NCBI GenBank assembly: GCA_014584295.1
Contig: JACTNC010000045.1
Span: 62,001 to 126,000, forward strand
DNA: 64,000 nucleotides
Reading direction: 5' to 3'
Source of the DNA: Verrucomicrobiota bacterium
GTDB lineage: Bacteria > Verrucomicrobiota > Verrucomicrobiia > Opitutales > Opitutaceae
Within the stretch, counting starts at the first letter, position 1, and every line of letters starts with the position of its first letter. A model generated the notes under the pieces. It had not been told where the DNA came from. It was given only the letters and a program-made list of their open reading frames with translations, and searched no databases. Position numbers and translations under genes: made by a program. Of the stretch, positions 57,633 through 64,000 are shown in pieces.

Positions 57633-58076
57633 ATGCTCTCGATCGACGCGAACATCCTGCTCTACGCTGCCAACTCCGCCTCGCCGTGGAATGCCGCCGC
57701 GTACGCTTGGCTGACCTCCATCCAGCGCGAGGAAAACGTGGCCATCTCCGAACTCATCCTCGCCGAGTTCTACGGCCTGCTCCGCAACCCCGCCGTGGTC
57801 AAGCACCCGCTTCCCGCCGACGACGCTGTCGAGATCATCCAGAGCTACCGCACCCATCCGCGCTGGCGCCTCATCGGCTTCCCCATCGAAAGCCGCCCGC
57901 TGCACGATGCACTCTGGCAACGTGGCCGCGCCAAGGACTTCGCCTTCCGCAAACTCTACGACGCCCGCTCCGCCCTCACCATGACCTCGCAAGGCGTCAC
58001 CGAATTCGCCACCGCCAACGTGAAGGACTTCGAGGGGCTGGGTTTTCGCAAGGTGTGGAATCCGGTGTTCGAATAG
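57633..58076 (+). CDS. vapC: VapC-type PIN-domain ribonuclease toxin
   Basis: 147 aa. Acidic active-site residues are recognisable: Asp5 in MLSIDANILLYA, Glu in ISELILAEFYGLL, and Asp in LYDARSALTM plus TANVKDF. PIN toxins usually cleave tRNA or rRNA. ATG at 57633 directly follows the vapB stop. The codon usage is strongly GC-rich, like that of the hsd genes. Confidence 0.82.
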   Translation: MLSIDANILLYAANSASPWNAAAYAWLTSIQREENVAISELILAEFYGLLRNPAVVKHPLPADDAVEIIQSYRTHPRWRLIGFPIESRPLHDALWQRGRAKDFAFRKLYDARSALTMTSQGVTEFATANVKDFEGLGFRKVWNPVFE

Positions 58077-58198
58077 GATGCCCCCCCTGCACATCAACCG
58101 CCGTCCCAGCACGTCGATCGAACGATGTTGAGCTCAGCGTTGAAACAAGTCAGCAACCGCGACCACACCTGCGACTTCGCCAACAACAACTGACAGCC

Positions 58199-61060
58199 AT
58201 GCCTGCCGAAACCCCCGAACAAAAAGCCCGCCGCGAAATCGATGCAAAGCTCCTCGCGTCCGGCTGGCTCGTGCAGGGCCGCGACGACATGGACCTCACC
58301 GCTGGGCGCGGCATTGCGGTGCGCGAGTTCCCCATGAAATCCGGCTTCGGCTTTGCTGACTATCTGCTCTATCTGGACAAGAAAGCCCTCGGAGCCATCG
58401 AGGCCAAAGCCTCCGGCTCACTGGCCGGGGTGGAGGCCCAATCCGCCAAATACGCCGCCGGACTGCCCGACAAGCTGCCCGCCCACCGGCGCCCGCTGCC
58501 CTTCCTCTTCGAGTCCAATGGTGCCGTGACCTATTTCACCAACGGCCTCGATCCCAAGCCGCGCAGCCGCCAGGTTTTCAGTTTTCCGCGTCCCGAAACG
58601 CTCGCCGAGTGGATCGAACAGCCCGCCCAGCTTCGCGGGCGCCTGCAATCCCTCCCGCCGCTCGACGAGGGAGCGTTGTGGAAGGTGCAGCACCAGGCCA
58701 TCACCCATCTGGAAAAGTCCCTCGCGAGGAACGATCCCCGCGCCCTCATCCAGATGGCCACCGGATCGGGCAAGACCTTCACCGCCGTGAACACCGCCTA
58801 CCGCCTGCTCAAGCACGGCAGGGCCAGGCGCATCCTCTTCCTCGTGGACCGCGCCAACCTCGGCAGACAGACCTACGACGAGTTCGCCGACTTCACGCCG
58901 CCCGACGACACGCGGAAATTTCCCACGCTCTACACCGTCCAACGGCTCACGAAAAACACCATCAACCCCGCCGCCCACGTCGTCATCACCACCATCCAGC
59001 GCCTTTACTCCATGCTCAAGGGCGACGCCGAGTTCGACGAGGGCAACGAGGAAGGCTCCGCCTTCGACACCGCCAAGCCCTGGCTCGGCGAGCCCCCCGC
59101 CGTCGCCTACAACGCCGCCATCCCGCCCGAGTTCTTCGACTTCGTCATCGTGGACGAATGCCACCGCTCCATCTACGACCTCTGGGCGCAGGTGCTTCTT
59201 TACTTCGACTCCTTCCTCATCGGTCTCACCGCCACGCCCGCCGGGAAAACCTTCGGCTTCTTCAATCAGAACCTCGTCATGCAATACGGCCACGAGCAGG
59301 CCGTCGCCGATGGCGTGAATGTCGGCTTCGATGTCTGGCGCATCCGCACCCAGATCACGGAAGGCGGCGCCACCATCAAGGCCGACACCGGCGTCTATGT
59401 GGACAAGCGCCACAAGCTCACCCGCGCCCAGCGCCTGGAGTCCCTCCAGTCCGACCTCACCTACACCGCCAACGAACTCGACCGCGACGTCGTTTCCGAG
59501 AGCCAGATCCGCACCGTCATCCAGCAGTTCCGCGACAAGGTGCTGCCCGAGGCCTTTCCTGATCTTGTGGACAAGGACGGCCAGCGCGTCGTCCCCAAGA
59601 CGCTCATCTTCGCCAAGGACGACTCCCACGCCGACGACATCGTCCGCATGGTCCGCGACGAATTCGGCGAGGGAAACACCTTCTGCGAAAAGATCACCTA
59701 CCGCACCGGTTTCACCCGCGTCACCAAAAAGGCGAAAAACGACGACGGCACCGAGAGTGAAGTCACCGACTGGGTGAAAAGCTCCAGCCTCACGCCGGAC
59801 GAAATCCTCGCCAACTTCCGCACCAGCTACTACCCGCGCATCGCCGTCACCGTGGACATGATCGCCACCGGCACCGACGTGAAACCCATCGAGTGTGTCT
59901 TCTTCATGCGCAACGTGAAGTCCGCCGGTTTCTTCGAGCAGATGAAAGGCCGAGGCGTCCGCGTTATCACGCCGGACAAGCTGCGCGCCGTCACCCCTGC
60001 CGCCCGCGAGAACCGCGCCAAGGAGCGCTTCATCATCGTGGATGCCGTCGGCGTCTGCGAGCAGGACCGCACCGACTCCCGCACGCTCAACCGCAAGCCC
60101 TCCGCCACGCTCGAGCAGTTGCTCGAATACGTCGCCCAGGGCGGCATCGACCCCGAGGAACTCACCACCCTCGCCGGACGCCTCGCCCGACTGGAACGCG
60201 AGTTTACGCCCGCACAGCTCGCCGAGGTGCAGGAACTCGCCGGCGGCAAATCGCTGCCCACTCTCGCCAATGGCCTGCTCGACGCCTGCGATCCCGACTG
60301 CCAGTTCGATGCCGCCCGGCTCACCTTCGCCACCGACACGCCTACCGAGGAGCAGTTGAGCAAGGCCGCCGAGCAACTCGCCCAGGCCGCCACCGCGCCC
60401 TTTGCCAAGCCCGCCCTCCGCCGCCGCCTGCTGGAGATTCGCCAGCAGAACGAGCAGACCATTGATAAACACACCATCGACACCGTGATCGAGTCCGGCT
60501 TCGACGCCGCCGCCGTGGAAAAGGCGCAGGCCAAAGTGAAGGACTTCCGCGCGTGGATTGAGGCGAACAAGGATCACCTGACCGCCCTTCAAGTGCTCTA
60601 CGCCGGAATCAAGCCGCTCAAGCTATCGCTCAAAGACCTCCGCCAGCTCAAAGACGCACTCGCCGTGCCCCCGCTCGCCGCCACGCCCGAACAGCTCTGG
60701 CGCGCGTTTCAGGCGGTGGAAGGCGGGGATGCGTATGTCGCCGACGGCAGCCGACTCGCCGACCTCGTGAATCTCGTCCGCCACGCCATCGTCCCCACGT
60801 TCAGCCTCGTGCCCTACGCGGCGGAAGTGCGCACCCGCTACGGGGCGTGGTTGGCGGAGCGCGCCGCCACCTTCACCGCCGAGCAGCGCGAATGGCTCGA
60901 CCGCATCGCCGAGCACATCGCCACTTCGCTGGAAATTCAGCCCGACGACTTCCAGGACGGCTGGTTCGGCCAGCACGGCAGCCTCGGCCGCGCCCACGCC
61001 CTTTTCGGCGACCAACTCCAACCGCTCCTCGCGGAGCTCAATGAACGGCTTGCGGCATGA
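58199..61060 (+). CDS. hsdR: type I restriction enzyme, R (motor/nuclease) subunit
   Basis: Translocates and cuts unmethylated DNA together with HsdM and HsdS. A PD-(D/E)xK-type nuclease region (GFGFADYLLYLDKKALGAIEAK) precedes the SF2 motor. Walker A is MATGSGKTF (from residue 186), the DEAD-type motif is VDECHRSIYD (Asp319), and later motifs are LTATPAGKTFGFF and VDMIATGTDVKP. A helical C-terminus should dock on the methylase core. ATG at 58199 gives 953 aa, and the frame is open well upstream. Its stop overlaps the next start by 4 bases. Third positions are almost all G or C, suggesting a different history from the neighbours. Confidence 0.93.
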   Translation: MPAETPEQKARREIDAKLLASGWLVQGRDDMDLTAGRGIAVREFPMKSGFGFADYLLYLDKKALGAIEAKASGSLAGVEAQSAKYAAGLPDKLPAHRRPLPFLFESNGAVTYFTNGLDPKPRSRQVFSFPRPETLAEWIEQPAQLRGRLQSLPPLDEGALWKVQHQAITHLEKSLARNDPRALIQMATGSGKTFTAVNTAYRLLKHGRARRILFLVDRANLGRQTYDEFADFTPPDDTRKFPTLYTVQRLTKNTINPAAHVVITTIQRLYSMLKGDAEFDEGNEEGSAFDTAKPWLGEPPAVAYNAAIPPEFFDFVIVDECHRSIYDLWAQVLLYFDSFLIGLTATPAGKTFGFFNQNLVMQYGHEQAVADGVNVGFDVWRIRTQITEGGATIKADTGVYVDKRHKLTRAQRLESLQSDLTYTANELDRDVVSESQIRTVIQQFRDKVLPEAFPDLVDKDGQRVVPKTLIFAKDDSHADDIVRMVRDEFGEGNTFCEKITYRTGFTRVTKKAKNDDGTESEVTDWVKSSSLTPDEILANFRTSYYPRIAVTVDMIATGTDVKPIECVFFMRNVKSAGFFEQMKGRGVRVITPDKLRAVTPAARENRAKERFIIVDAVGVCEQDRTDSRTLNRKPSATLEQLLEYVAQGGIDPEELTTLAGRLARLEREFTPAQLAEVQELAGGKSLPTLANGLLDACDPDCQFDAARLTFATDTPTEEQLSKAAEQLAQAATAPFAKPALRRRLLEIRQQNEQTIDKHTIDTVIESGFDAAAVEKAQAKVKDFRAWIEANKDHLTALQVLYAGIKPLKLSLKDLRQLKDALAVPPLAATPEQLWRAFQAVEGGDAYVADGSRLADLVNLVRHAIVPTFSLVPYAAEVRTRYGAWLAERAATFTAEQREWLDRIAEHIATSLEIQPDDFQDGWFGQHGSLGRAHALFGDQLQPLLAELNERLAA

Positions 61061-61668
61061 GTGAGTCGCTCATCCCACCGCATGGCGGCTACCAGAATCT
61101 GAAAAGCTTCCAAGTCGCCCAGCTTTGTTATGATGTCACCGTCCGGTTCTGCGACCGATACATCGAGAAGCGCAGCCGCACCCACGATCAGATGGTCCAG
61201 GCCGCGCGCAGCGGCGCGCAGAACATCGCCGAGGGCAGCGAGGTCAGCGCCACTTCGAAGAAGATGGAGCTGAAGCTCACCCAGGTGGCCCGGGCCAGTC
61301 TGGAGGAGTTGCGGCTGGACTATGAGGATTTTCTGCGGCACCGCGGCCTGCCGCTCTGGGCGGCGCAGGACCCACGGCGGAAGGCGCTCGTGGCCCGCCG
61401 GTGCCGCACCGCCGATGACGTGGCGGCCTGGGTGAAGGAGCAGCATGGACGGGATGGACAGGCGGCCTCGTCCATTCAGTCCATACCGTCCATGAAGTCC
61501 ACCTACCCCGAGATCGCGGCGAATGCCGCGCTGGTCCTGCTTGGAGTGGCCTGTGCGCTGCTCGACCGCCAGATTCAGGCTCAGGCCGCCGCCTTTGAAA
61601 AGGAAGGCGGCTTTACCGAACGGCTCTACCGCATCCGTCAGCAGCGCCGAAACCGCCCCAGAGAATAG
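61057..61668 (+). CDS. four-helix-bundle (S23/suffix-type) protein inside the hsd operon
   Basis: 203 aa. GGYQNLKSFQVAQLCYDVTV, then RTHDQMVQAARSGAQNIAEG and LKLTQVARASLEELRLDYED are the hallmark of the 23S-rRNA-intervening-sequence / Avd-like four-helix family, here of the 'suffix' subtype starting GGYxxLKSFQ. A hydrophobic stretch (NAALVLLGVACALLDRQI) follows. Residues about 138-149 (SIQSIPSMKST) are encoded by a 9-bp tandem repeat. It starts inside the hsdR stop, so it belongs to the operon. Its role there is unknown. No reverse transcriptase is present, so it is not part of a diversity-generating retroelement. Confidence 0.8.
   Translation: MSESLIPPHGGYQNLKSFQVAQLCYDVTVRFCDRYIEKRSRTHDQMVQAARSGAQNIAEGSEVSATSKKMELKLTQVARASLEELRLDYEDFLRHRGLPLWAAQDPRRKALVARRCRTADDVAAWVKEQHGRDGQAASSIQSIPSMKSTYPEIAANAALVLLGVACALLDRQIQAQAAAFEKEGGFTERLYRIRQQRRNRPRE
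61445..61505. repeat. 9-bp tandem repeat with inverted units, inside the four-helix gene
   Basis: Four units starting GTCCAT, GTCCAT, GTCCAT and GTCCAC lie at 61470, 61479, 61488 and 61497, an exact period of 9. Two reverse-oriented units (ATGGAC at 61445 and 61454, also 9 apart) stand just before, so the tract can fold as a hairpin. Confidence 0.7.
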
Positions 61669-61695
61669 AACCCACCAGACCCGCGCCCCCCACCC

Positions 61696-61749
61696 GTCCA
61701 TGCCGTCGTCCCAGCCCATCCAGTCCATCTCGTCCATCCAGTCCATTCC
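61696..61749. repeat. 9-bp tandem repeat between the four-helix gene and hsdS
   Basis: Six 9-bp units begin at 61696, 61705, 61714, 61723, 61732 and 61741, consensus GTCCATCCA; units two and three are degenerate. It is the same unit as in the array at 61470 and occupies the 132-base gap before hsdS. Confidence 0.7.
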
Positions 61750-61800
61750 CCCGCTTCAACCACCACCGCTCCCTGCCGAGCACAATAAACAGCCCGCGGC

Positions 61801-63720
61801 ATGAGTGAAGAAAATGGAGAGGAACTGCCCAATGGGTGGGTGAAAGCCGCACTTTCTGAAATCTGTCGGATCAACCCGCCTTTGGACCGCTGCATTCTCT
61901 CAGATGACATTGAAGTGGGCTTCGTCCCGATGAGAGCCGTGGAGCCTGAAGGCAGAGGTTTGCTCAGGCCGGAAGTCACCACTTATGGCAAGGTAAAGAA
62001 AGGCTACACCGCGTTCATTTCGGGTGACGTCATCATGGCCAAGATCACGCCTTGCATGGAAAACGGGAAGACCTGTGTTGTCCCGGAACTCCCAGGCGCA
62101 GCCTGTTTTGGTTCGACAGAATTCCATGTCGTTCGCTCAGAGAGTTCGATTCCGCCCCGGTGGATTGCCAATTTCCTTCTGCAGCACTCCACACGACACG
62201 AGGCACAAAGGCAGATGATGGGAGGTGTGGGGCAGATGCGTGTTCCATCAGGCTTTCTTGAGACTTTACACCTCCCAATTCCCCCCCTCGCCGAACAAAC
62301 CCGCATCGCCGACAAGCTCGACGAGCTGCTCTCCGATCTCGACGCCGGGGTGGCGGCGTTGGCGGGGGCGCGGGCGAAGCTGAAGCACTACCGGGCCGCC
62401 GTGCTCAAGGCCGCCGTCGAAGGCGCGTTGACCGCCGACCTGCCTTGCCGGCAGGCAGGGTGGCGCGATCCAAAGTTCCGTAACTGCTCCGGCAGCAGGG
62501 TCCCAGAAAACAGCGATGCTTTCTTTGCCTATGTTTTGGAATGTGAGGATGGGAGTCTCTACAAAGGTTTCTGCCAGAACCTGTGGGCGCGTATCGACCG
62601 CCATCTGGACGGACGGGGCGCGGAATGGACGAGTAAACACAAGCCAGTCGCGCTTGTTCATTTCGAGAAGTTTGACACGATGGCGGAGGCGCGGGAGCGG
62701 GAGGTATATTTCAAATCGGGCAGCGGACGGGAATGGTTGGCTGCTTTGTGGAAGGAAAGAAAGCCCGCCACCGAATCCGCCGCCGACCTCCTCACCCGCA
62801 TCCTCGCCGAACGCCGCCGCCGCTGGGAAGAAGCTCAACTCCAGAAGTTCAAGGAACAGGGCAAAGCCCCGCCCAAAAACTGGCCTGCCTGCCGGACAGG
62901 CAGGAAAGCCAAATACCAGGAACCCTCCGCCCCCGACACCACCCACTTGCCCGAACTGCCGGACGGGTGGTGCTGGGCGAAGCTCGATCAGGTGGCCGCG
63001 ATAGCTGGCGGCGTGACAAAAGGGCAAAAGTTTTCCGAGAAAGCTGAGACTCGCGAGGTGCCGTATCTCCGTGTCGCCAACGTCCAACGCGGCTATCTCG
63101 ACTTGTTGGAAATTAAAACCATCCGGGCACTCGCGGCTGAAGTTAAGGAACTGGCCCTGCGACCAGGCGATGTCTTGTTCAACGAAGGCGGAGATCGCGA
63201 CAAACTTGGGAGGGGGTGGATTTGGGAAGGGCAAATCGAGGAATGCGTTCACCAAAACCACGTCTTCCGAGCGCGACTGTTTCTCGATGAAATGCAACCA
63301 AAGCTCGTATCTTGGTGCGGCAATTCTTACGGCCAGCAGTGGTTCATGAAGGCGGGAAAACAGTCAGTTAATCTCGCCTCCATCAATCTAACTGTGCTGC
63401 GGTCCTTTCCTGTTCCTCTTCCCCCCCTCGCCGAACAAACCGCCATCGTTGAACTCGTCGAAGATCAGCTCTCCGTCATTGACCACCTCGAAGCCGACCT
63501 CGACGCGAAGCTCAAGAGCGCGCAGGCCCTGCGGCAATCCATCCTGCGCAGCGCCTTCGAGGGCCGGCTCGTCCCCCAGGACCCAAACGACGAACCCGCC
63601 AGCGAACTGCTCAAACGTATCGCCGCCGAACGCGAAGCCCGCGCCAAGTTGGCGAAGGCTACCAAACGTCCCCGGGCCGTCGGGGAAACTGCGCGTTCCT
63701 CACGATCACGAAAACCATGA
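61801..63720 (+). CDS. hsdS: type I restriction specificity subunit with embedded GIY-YIG nuclease domain
   Basis: Gives the HsdM/HsdR complex its DNA target. Recognition domain 1 spans residues 1 to about 160 (LPNGWVKAALSEICRINPP). The first conserved helix follows (IPPLAEQTRIADKLDELLSD, AVLKAAVEGALTAD), the second half of the central region is at about 323-375 (SAADLLTRILAERRRRWEEA), and domain 2 runs from LPELPDGWCWAKLDQ to a second PLPPLAEQTAIVELV and C-terminal helix. At 639 aa it is longer than usual (about 400-560). The excess is a GIY-YIG domain at about 241-317 plus two 7-residue inserts (LPCRQAG at 214-220, PACRTGR at 362-368) encoded by palindromes. The frame is intact throughout. 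No hsdM is in the window. Confidence 0.92.
   Translation: MSEENGEELPNGWVKAALSEICRINPPLDRCILSDDIEVGFVPMRAVEPEGRGLLRPEVTTYGKVKKGYTAFISGDVIMAKITPCMENGKTCVVPELPGAACFGSTEFHVVRSESSIPPRWIANFLLQHSTRHEAQRQMMGGVGQMRVPSGFLETLHLPIPPLAEQTRIADKLDELLSDLDAGVAALAGARAKLKHYRAAVLKAAVEGALTADLPCRQAGWRDPKFRNCSGSRVPENSDAFFAYVLECEDGSLYKGFCQNLWARIDRHLDGRGAEWTSKHKPVALVHFEKFDTMAEAREREVYFKSGSGREWLAALWKERKPATESAADLLTRILAERRRRWEEAQLQKFKEQGKAPPKNWPACRTGRKAKYQEPSAPDTTHLPELPDGWCWAKLDQVAAIAGGVTKGQKFSEKAETREVPYLRVANVQRGYLDLLEIKTIRALAAEVKELALRPGDVLFNEGGDRDKLGRGWIWEGQIEECVHQNHVFRARLFLDEMQPKLVSWCGNSYGQQWFMKAGKQSVNLASINLTVLRSFPVPLPPLAEQTAIVELVEDQLSVIDHLEADLDAKLKSAQALRQSILRSAFEGRLVPQDPNDEPASELLKRIAAEREARAKLAKATKRPRAVGETARSSRSRKP
62439..62459. 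repeat. 21-bp REP-like palindrome A inside hsdS
   Basis: Arms CCTGCC and GGCAGG flank an inner 8-bp palindrome TGCCGGCA. It encodes residues LPCRQAG between TAD and WR of HsdS, as though seven codons had been inserted. Its reverse complement matches palindrome B at 62884 in 19 of 21 positions. Confidence 0.8.
62521..62751 (+). other. GIY-YIG (URI-type) nuclease domain embedded in HsdS
   Basis: Residues 241-317 of HsdS. AYVLECEDGSLYKG contains the GIY- and YIG-equivalent strands (Tyr244, Tyr254). NLWARIDRH supplies the conserved Arg264. EAREREVYFKSGSGREWLAA supplies the metal-binding Glu301 and the typical URI-family C-terminal block. All expected catalytic positions are filled, so it may be an active single-strand or homing-type nuclease. 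No separate start codon exists; it is translated only as part of HsdS. Confidence 0.8.
62884..62904. repeat. 21-bp REP-like palindrome B inside hsdS
   Basis: Perfect 8-bp arms CCTGCCTG and CAGGCAGG surround CCGGA. It falls exactly on codon boundaries and encodes PACRTGR between PPKNW and KAKYQEP of HsdS, a place where relatives, from memory, read straight through. It is inverted relative to palindrome A. Confidence 0.8.
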
Positions 63721-63742
63721 CTACGTGCCTCCGTGTCATCTG

Positions 63743-63835
63743 CCACCCCTCCGGGGTGGAAACGAATGGGTGGATCCGATTCCGGGGGTGTCGCTGCGCT
63801 CAACCCCCGGCTACGATCTCCAATCCCTCCGGGAT
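63743..63835 (+). repeat. double-hairpin dispersed repeat, copy A
   Basis: Three successive hairpins: CCACCCC-TCC-GGGGTGG (63743-63759); CCGGGGGT, 13-base loop, ACCCCCGG (63782-63810); ATCCC-TCC-GGGAT (63823-63835). The linker CCGGCTACGATCT (63807-63819) recurs inverted in copy B. It begins 22 bases after the hsdS stop. Confidence 0.65.
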
Positions 63836-63937
63836 CCTTTGGGGCACCAAGGATGCCAAACAGGCACCGACCACAAACCACCAATCCACCCGAAAGCGAA
63901 ACCCGCGCCGGACAAGCCATGACAGCCAACTCCGTGC

Positions 63938-63999
63938 GGAACCCGAAGGGTTCCCAGATCGTAGCCGGAGGTCGGAGCAACGCGGAGACCTCCGGTTAC
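63938..63999 (-). repeat. double-hairpin dispersed repeat, copy B (inverted)
   Basis: Read on minus it has the same plan as copy A. The hairpin GTAACCGGAGGTC/GACCTCCGGCTAC has a 13-base loop (63961-63999), followed by linker CCGGCTACGATCT (63956-63968) and hairpin GGAACCC-TTC-GGGTTCC (63938-63954). It reaches the window edge and may continue. Confidence 0.65.
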
Positions 64000-64000
64000 G

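Noticed and set aside
58418-60592. 724-codon open frame antisense to hsdR
   Set aside because: It is a by-product of extreme G/C third-position bias in hsdR; its translation is Gly/Val/Glu-rich low complexity with no domain.
61057-61800. Diversity-generating retroelement, because of the Avd-like four-helix protein
   Set aside because: No reverse transcriptase and no template/variable repeat pair with adenine-biased differences is present. The nearby repeats are short 9-mers.
62439-62904. The two palindromes as terminal inverted repeats of one 466-bp insertion carrying the GIY-YIG domain
   Set aside because: Between the GIY-YIG domain and palindrome B lies about 45 codons of ordinary HsdS sequence (SAADLLTRILAERRRRWEEA and onward), so the ends of the domain insertion do not coincide with palindrome B. 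Separate insertions fit better, though a shared origin remains possible.
61445-64000. CRISPR array
   Set aside because: Repeats are 9-bp tandem units without spacers or hairpin pairs with no regular spacing; no cas genes.

Overview
This window looks like a chromosomal segment of a GC-rich Verrucomicrobiota, most likely an Opitutaceae-like bacterium. The evidence is a secreted protein pairing a membrane-bound-dehydrogenase-type propeller with a PVC-type heme-binding C-terminus (18754-21417), twin-arginine Gfo/Idh and rhamnogalacturonan-lyase-like proteins, a four-helix 'suffix' protein inside a restriction operon, and the absence of proteobacterial gene order. The assignment is inferred from protein families, not from a database search.

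Layout. 1-2765 holds guaB (5' truncated by the window edge) and a divergent long purA, the two branches out of IMP. 2762-8220 is a minus-strand housekeeping run manC-ruvX-truA-comF-accD-folC. 8300-10894 has a MoeB/ThiF-rhodanese fusion, a class IV aminotransferase and a small HTH protein with a candidate self-operator. 11296-18590 is the transcription/translation cluster nusA-infB-rbfA-nrnA-truB-ribF followed by tRNA-Val(GAC). It has a strong promoter and an intrinsic terminator inside the nusA leader. 18754-25640 encodes three exported proteins, one of which is an S9-peptidase fold that has lost its whole catalytic triad. 25863-31784 has an RluA-type synthase, the ribosome hibernation factor, a Tat-exported PL26-like protein and a divergent LacI regulator. 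31887-42766 has hrpA, a molybdoenzyme, mobA, a GNAT protein, a CbpA-type J protein, a Gfo/Idh protein and a MetE-like protein.

42767-44180 is a small decay zone. It holds a frameshifted unknown gene, a HicA remnant, an intact Phd/PemK-type toxin-antitoxin pair and the tail of an EpsC-type serine acetyltransferase. 44183-56969 returns to housekeeping: pyrD, hemB, cysS, a TGS-less thrS, glnB, aspS, plus an ATP-grasp-like protein and a serine hydrolase.

57358-64000 is an accessory island: vapBC, then the type I restriction genes hsdR, a four-helix-bundle protein and hsdS; no hsdM lies inside the window. The standout is HsdS. A GIY-YIG nuclease domain (residues about 241-317) is embedded between its two DNA-recognition halves. 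Two 21-bp palindromes, inverted copies of each other at 19 of 21 positions, are inserted in frame on either side. Nine-base tandem repeats (consensus GTCCATCCA) lie within and after the four-helix gene, and a head-to-head pair of double-hairpin repeats follows hsdS. Together these suggest a restriction locus remodelled by small palindromic elements and possibly by a nuclease domain that travels with them.
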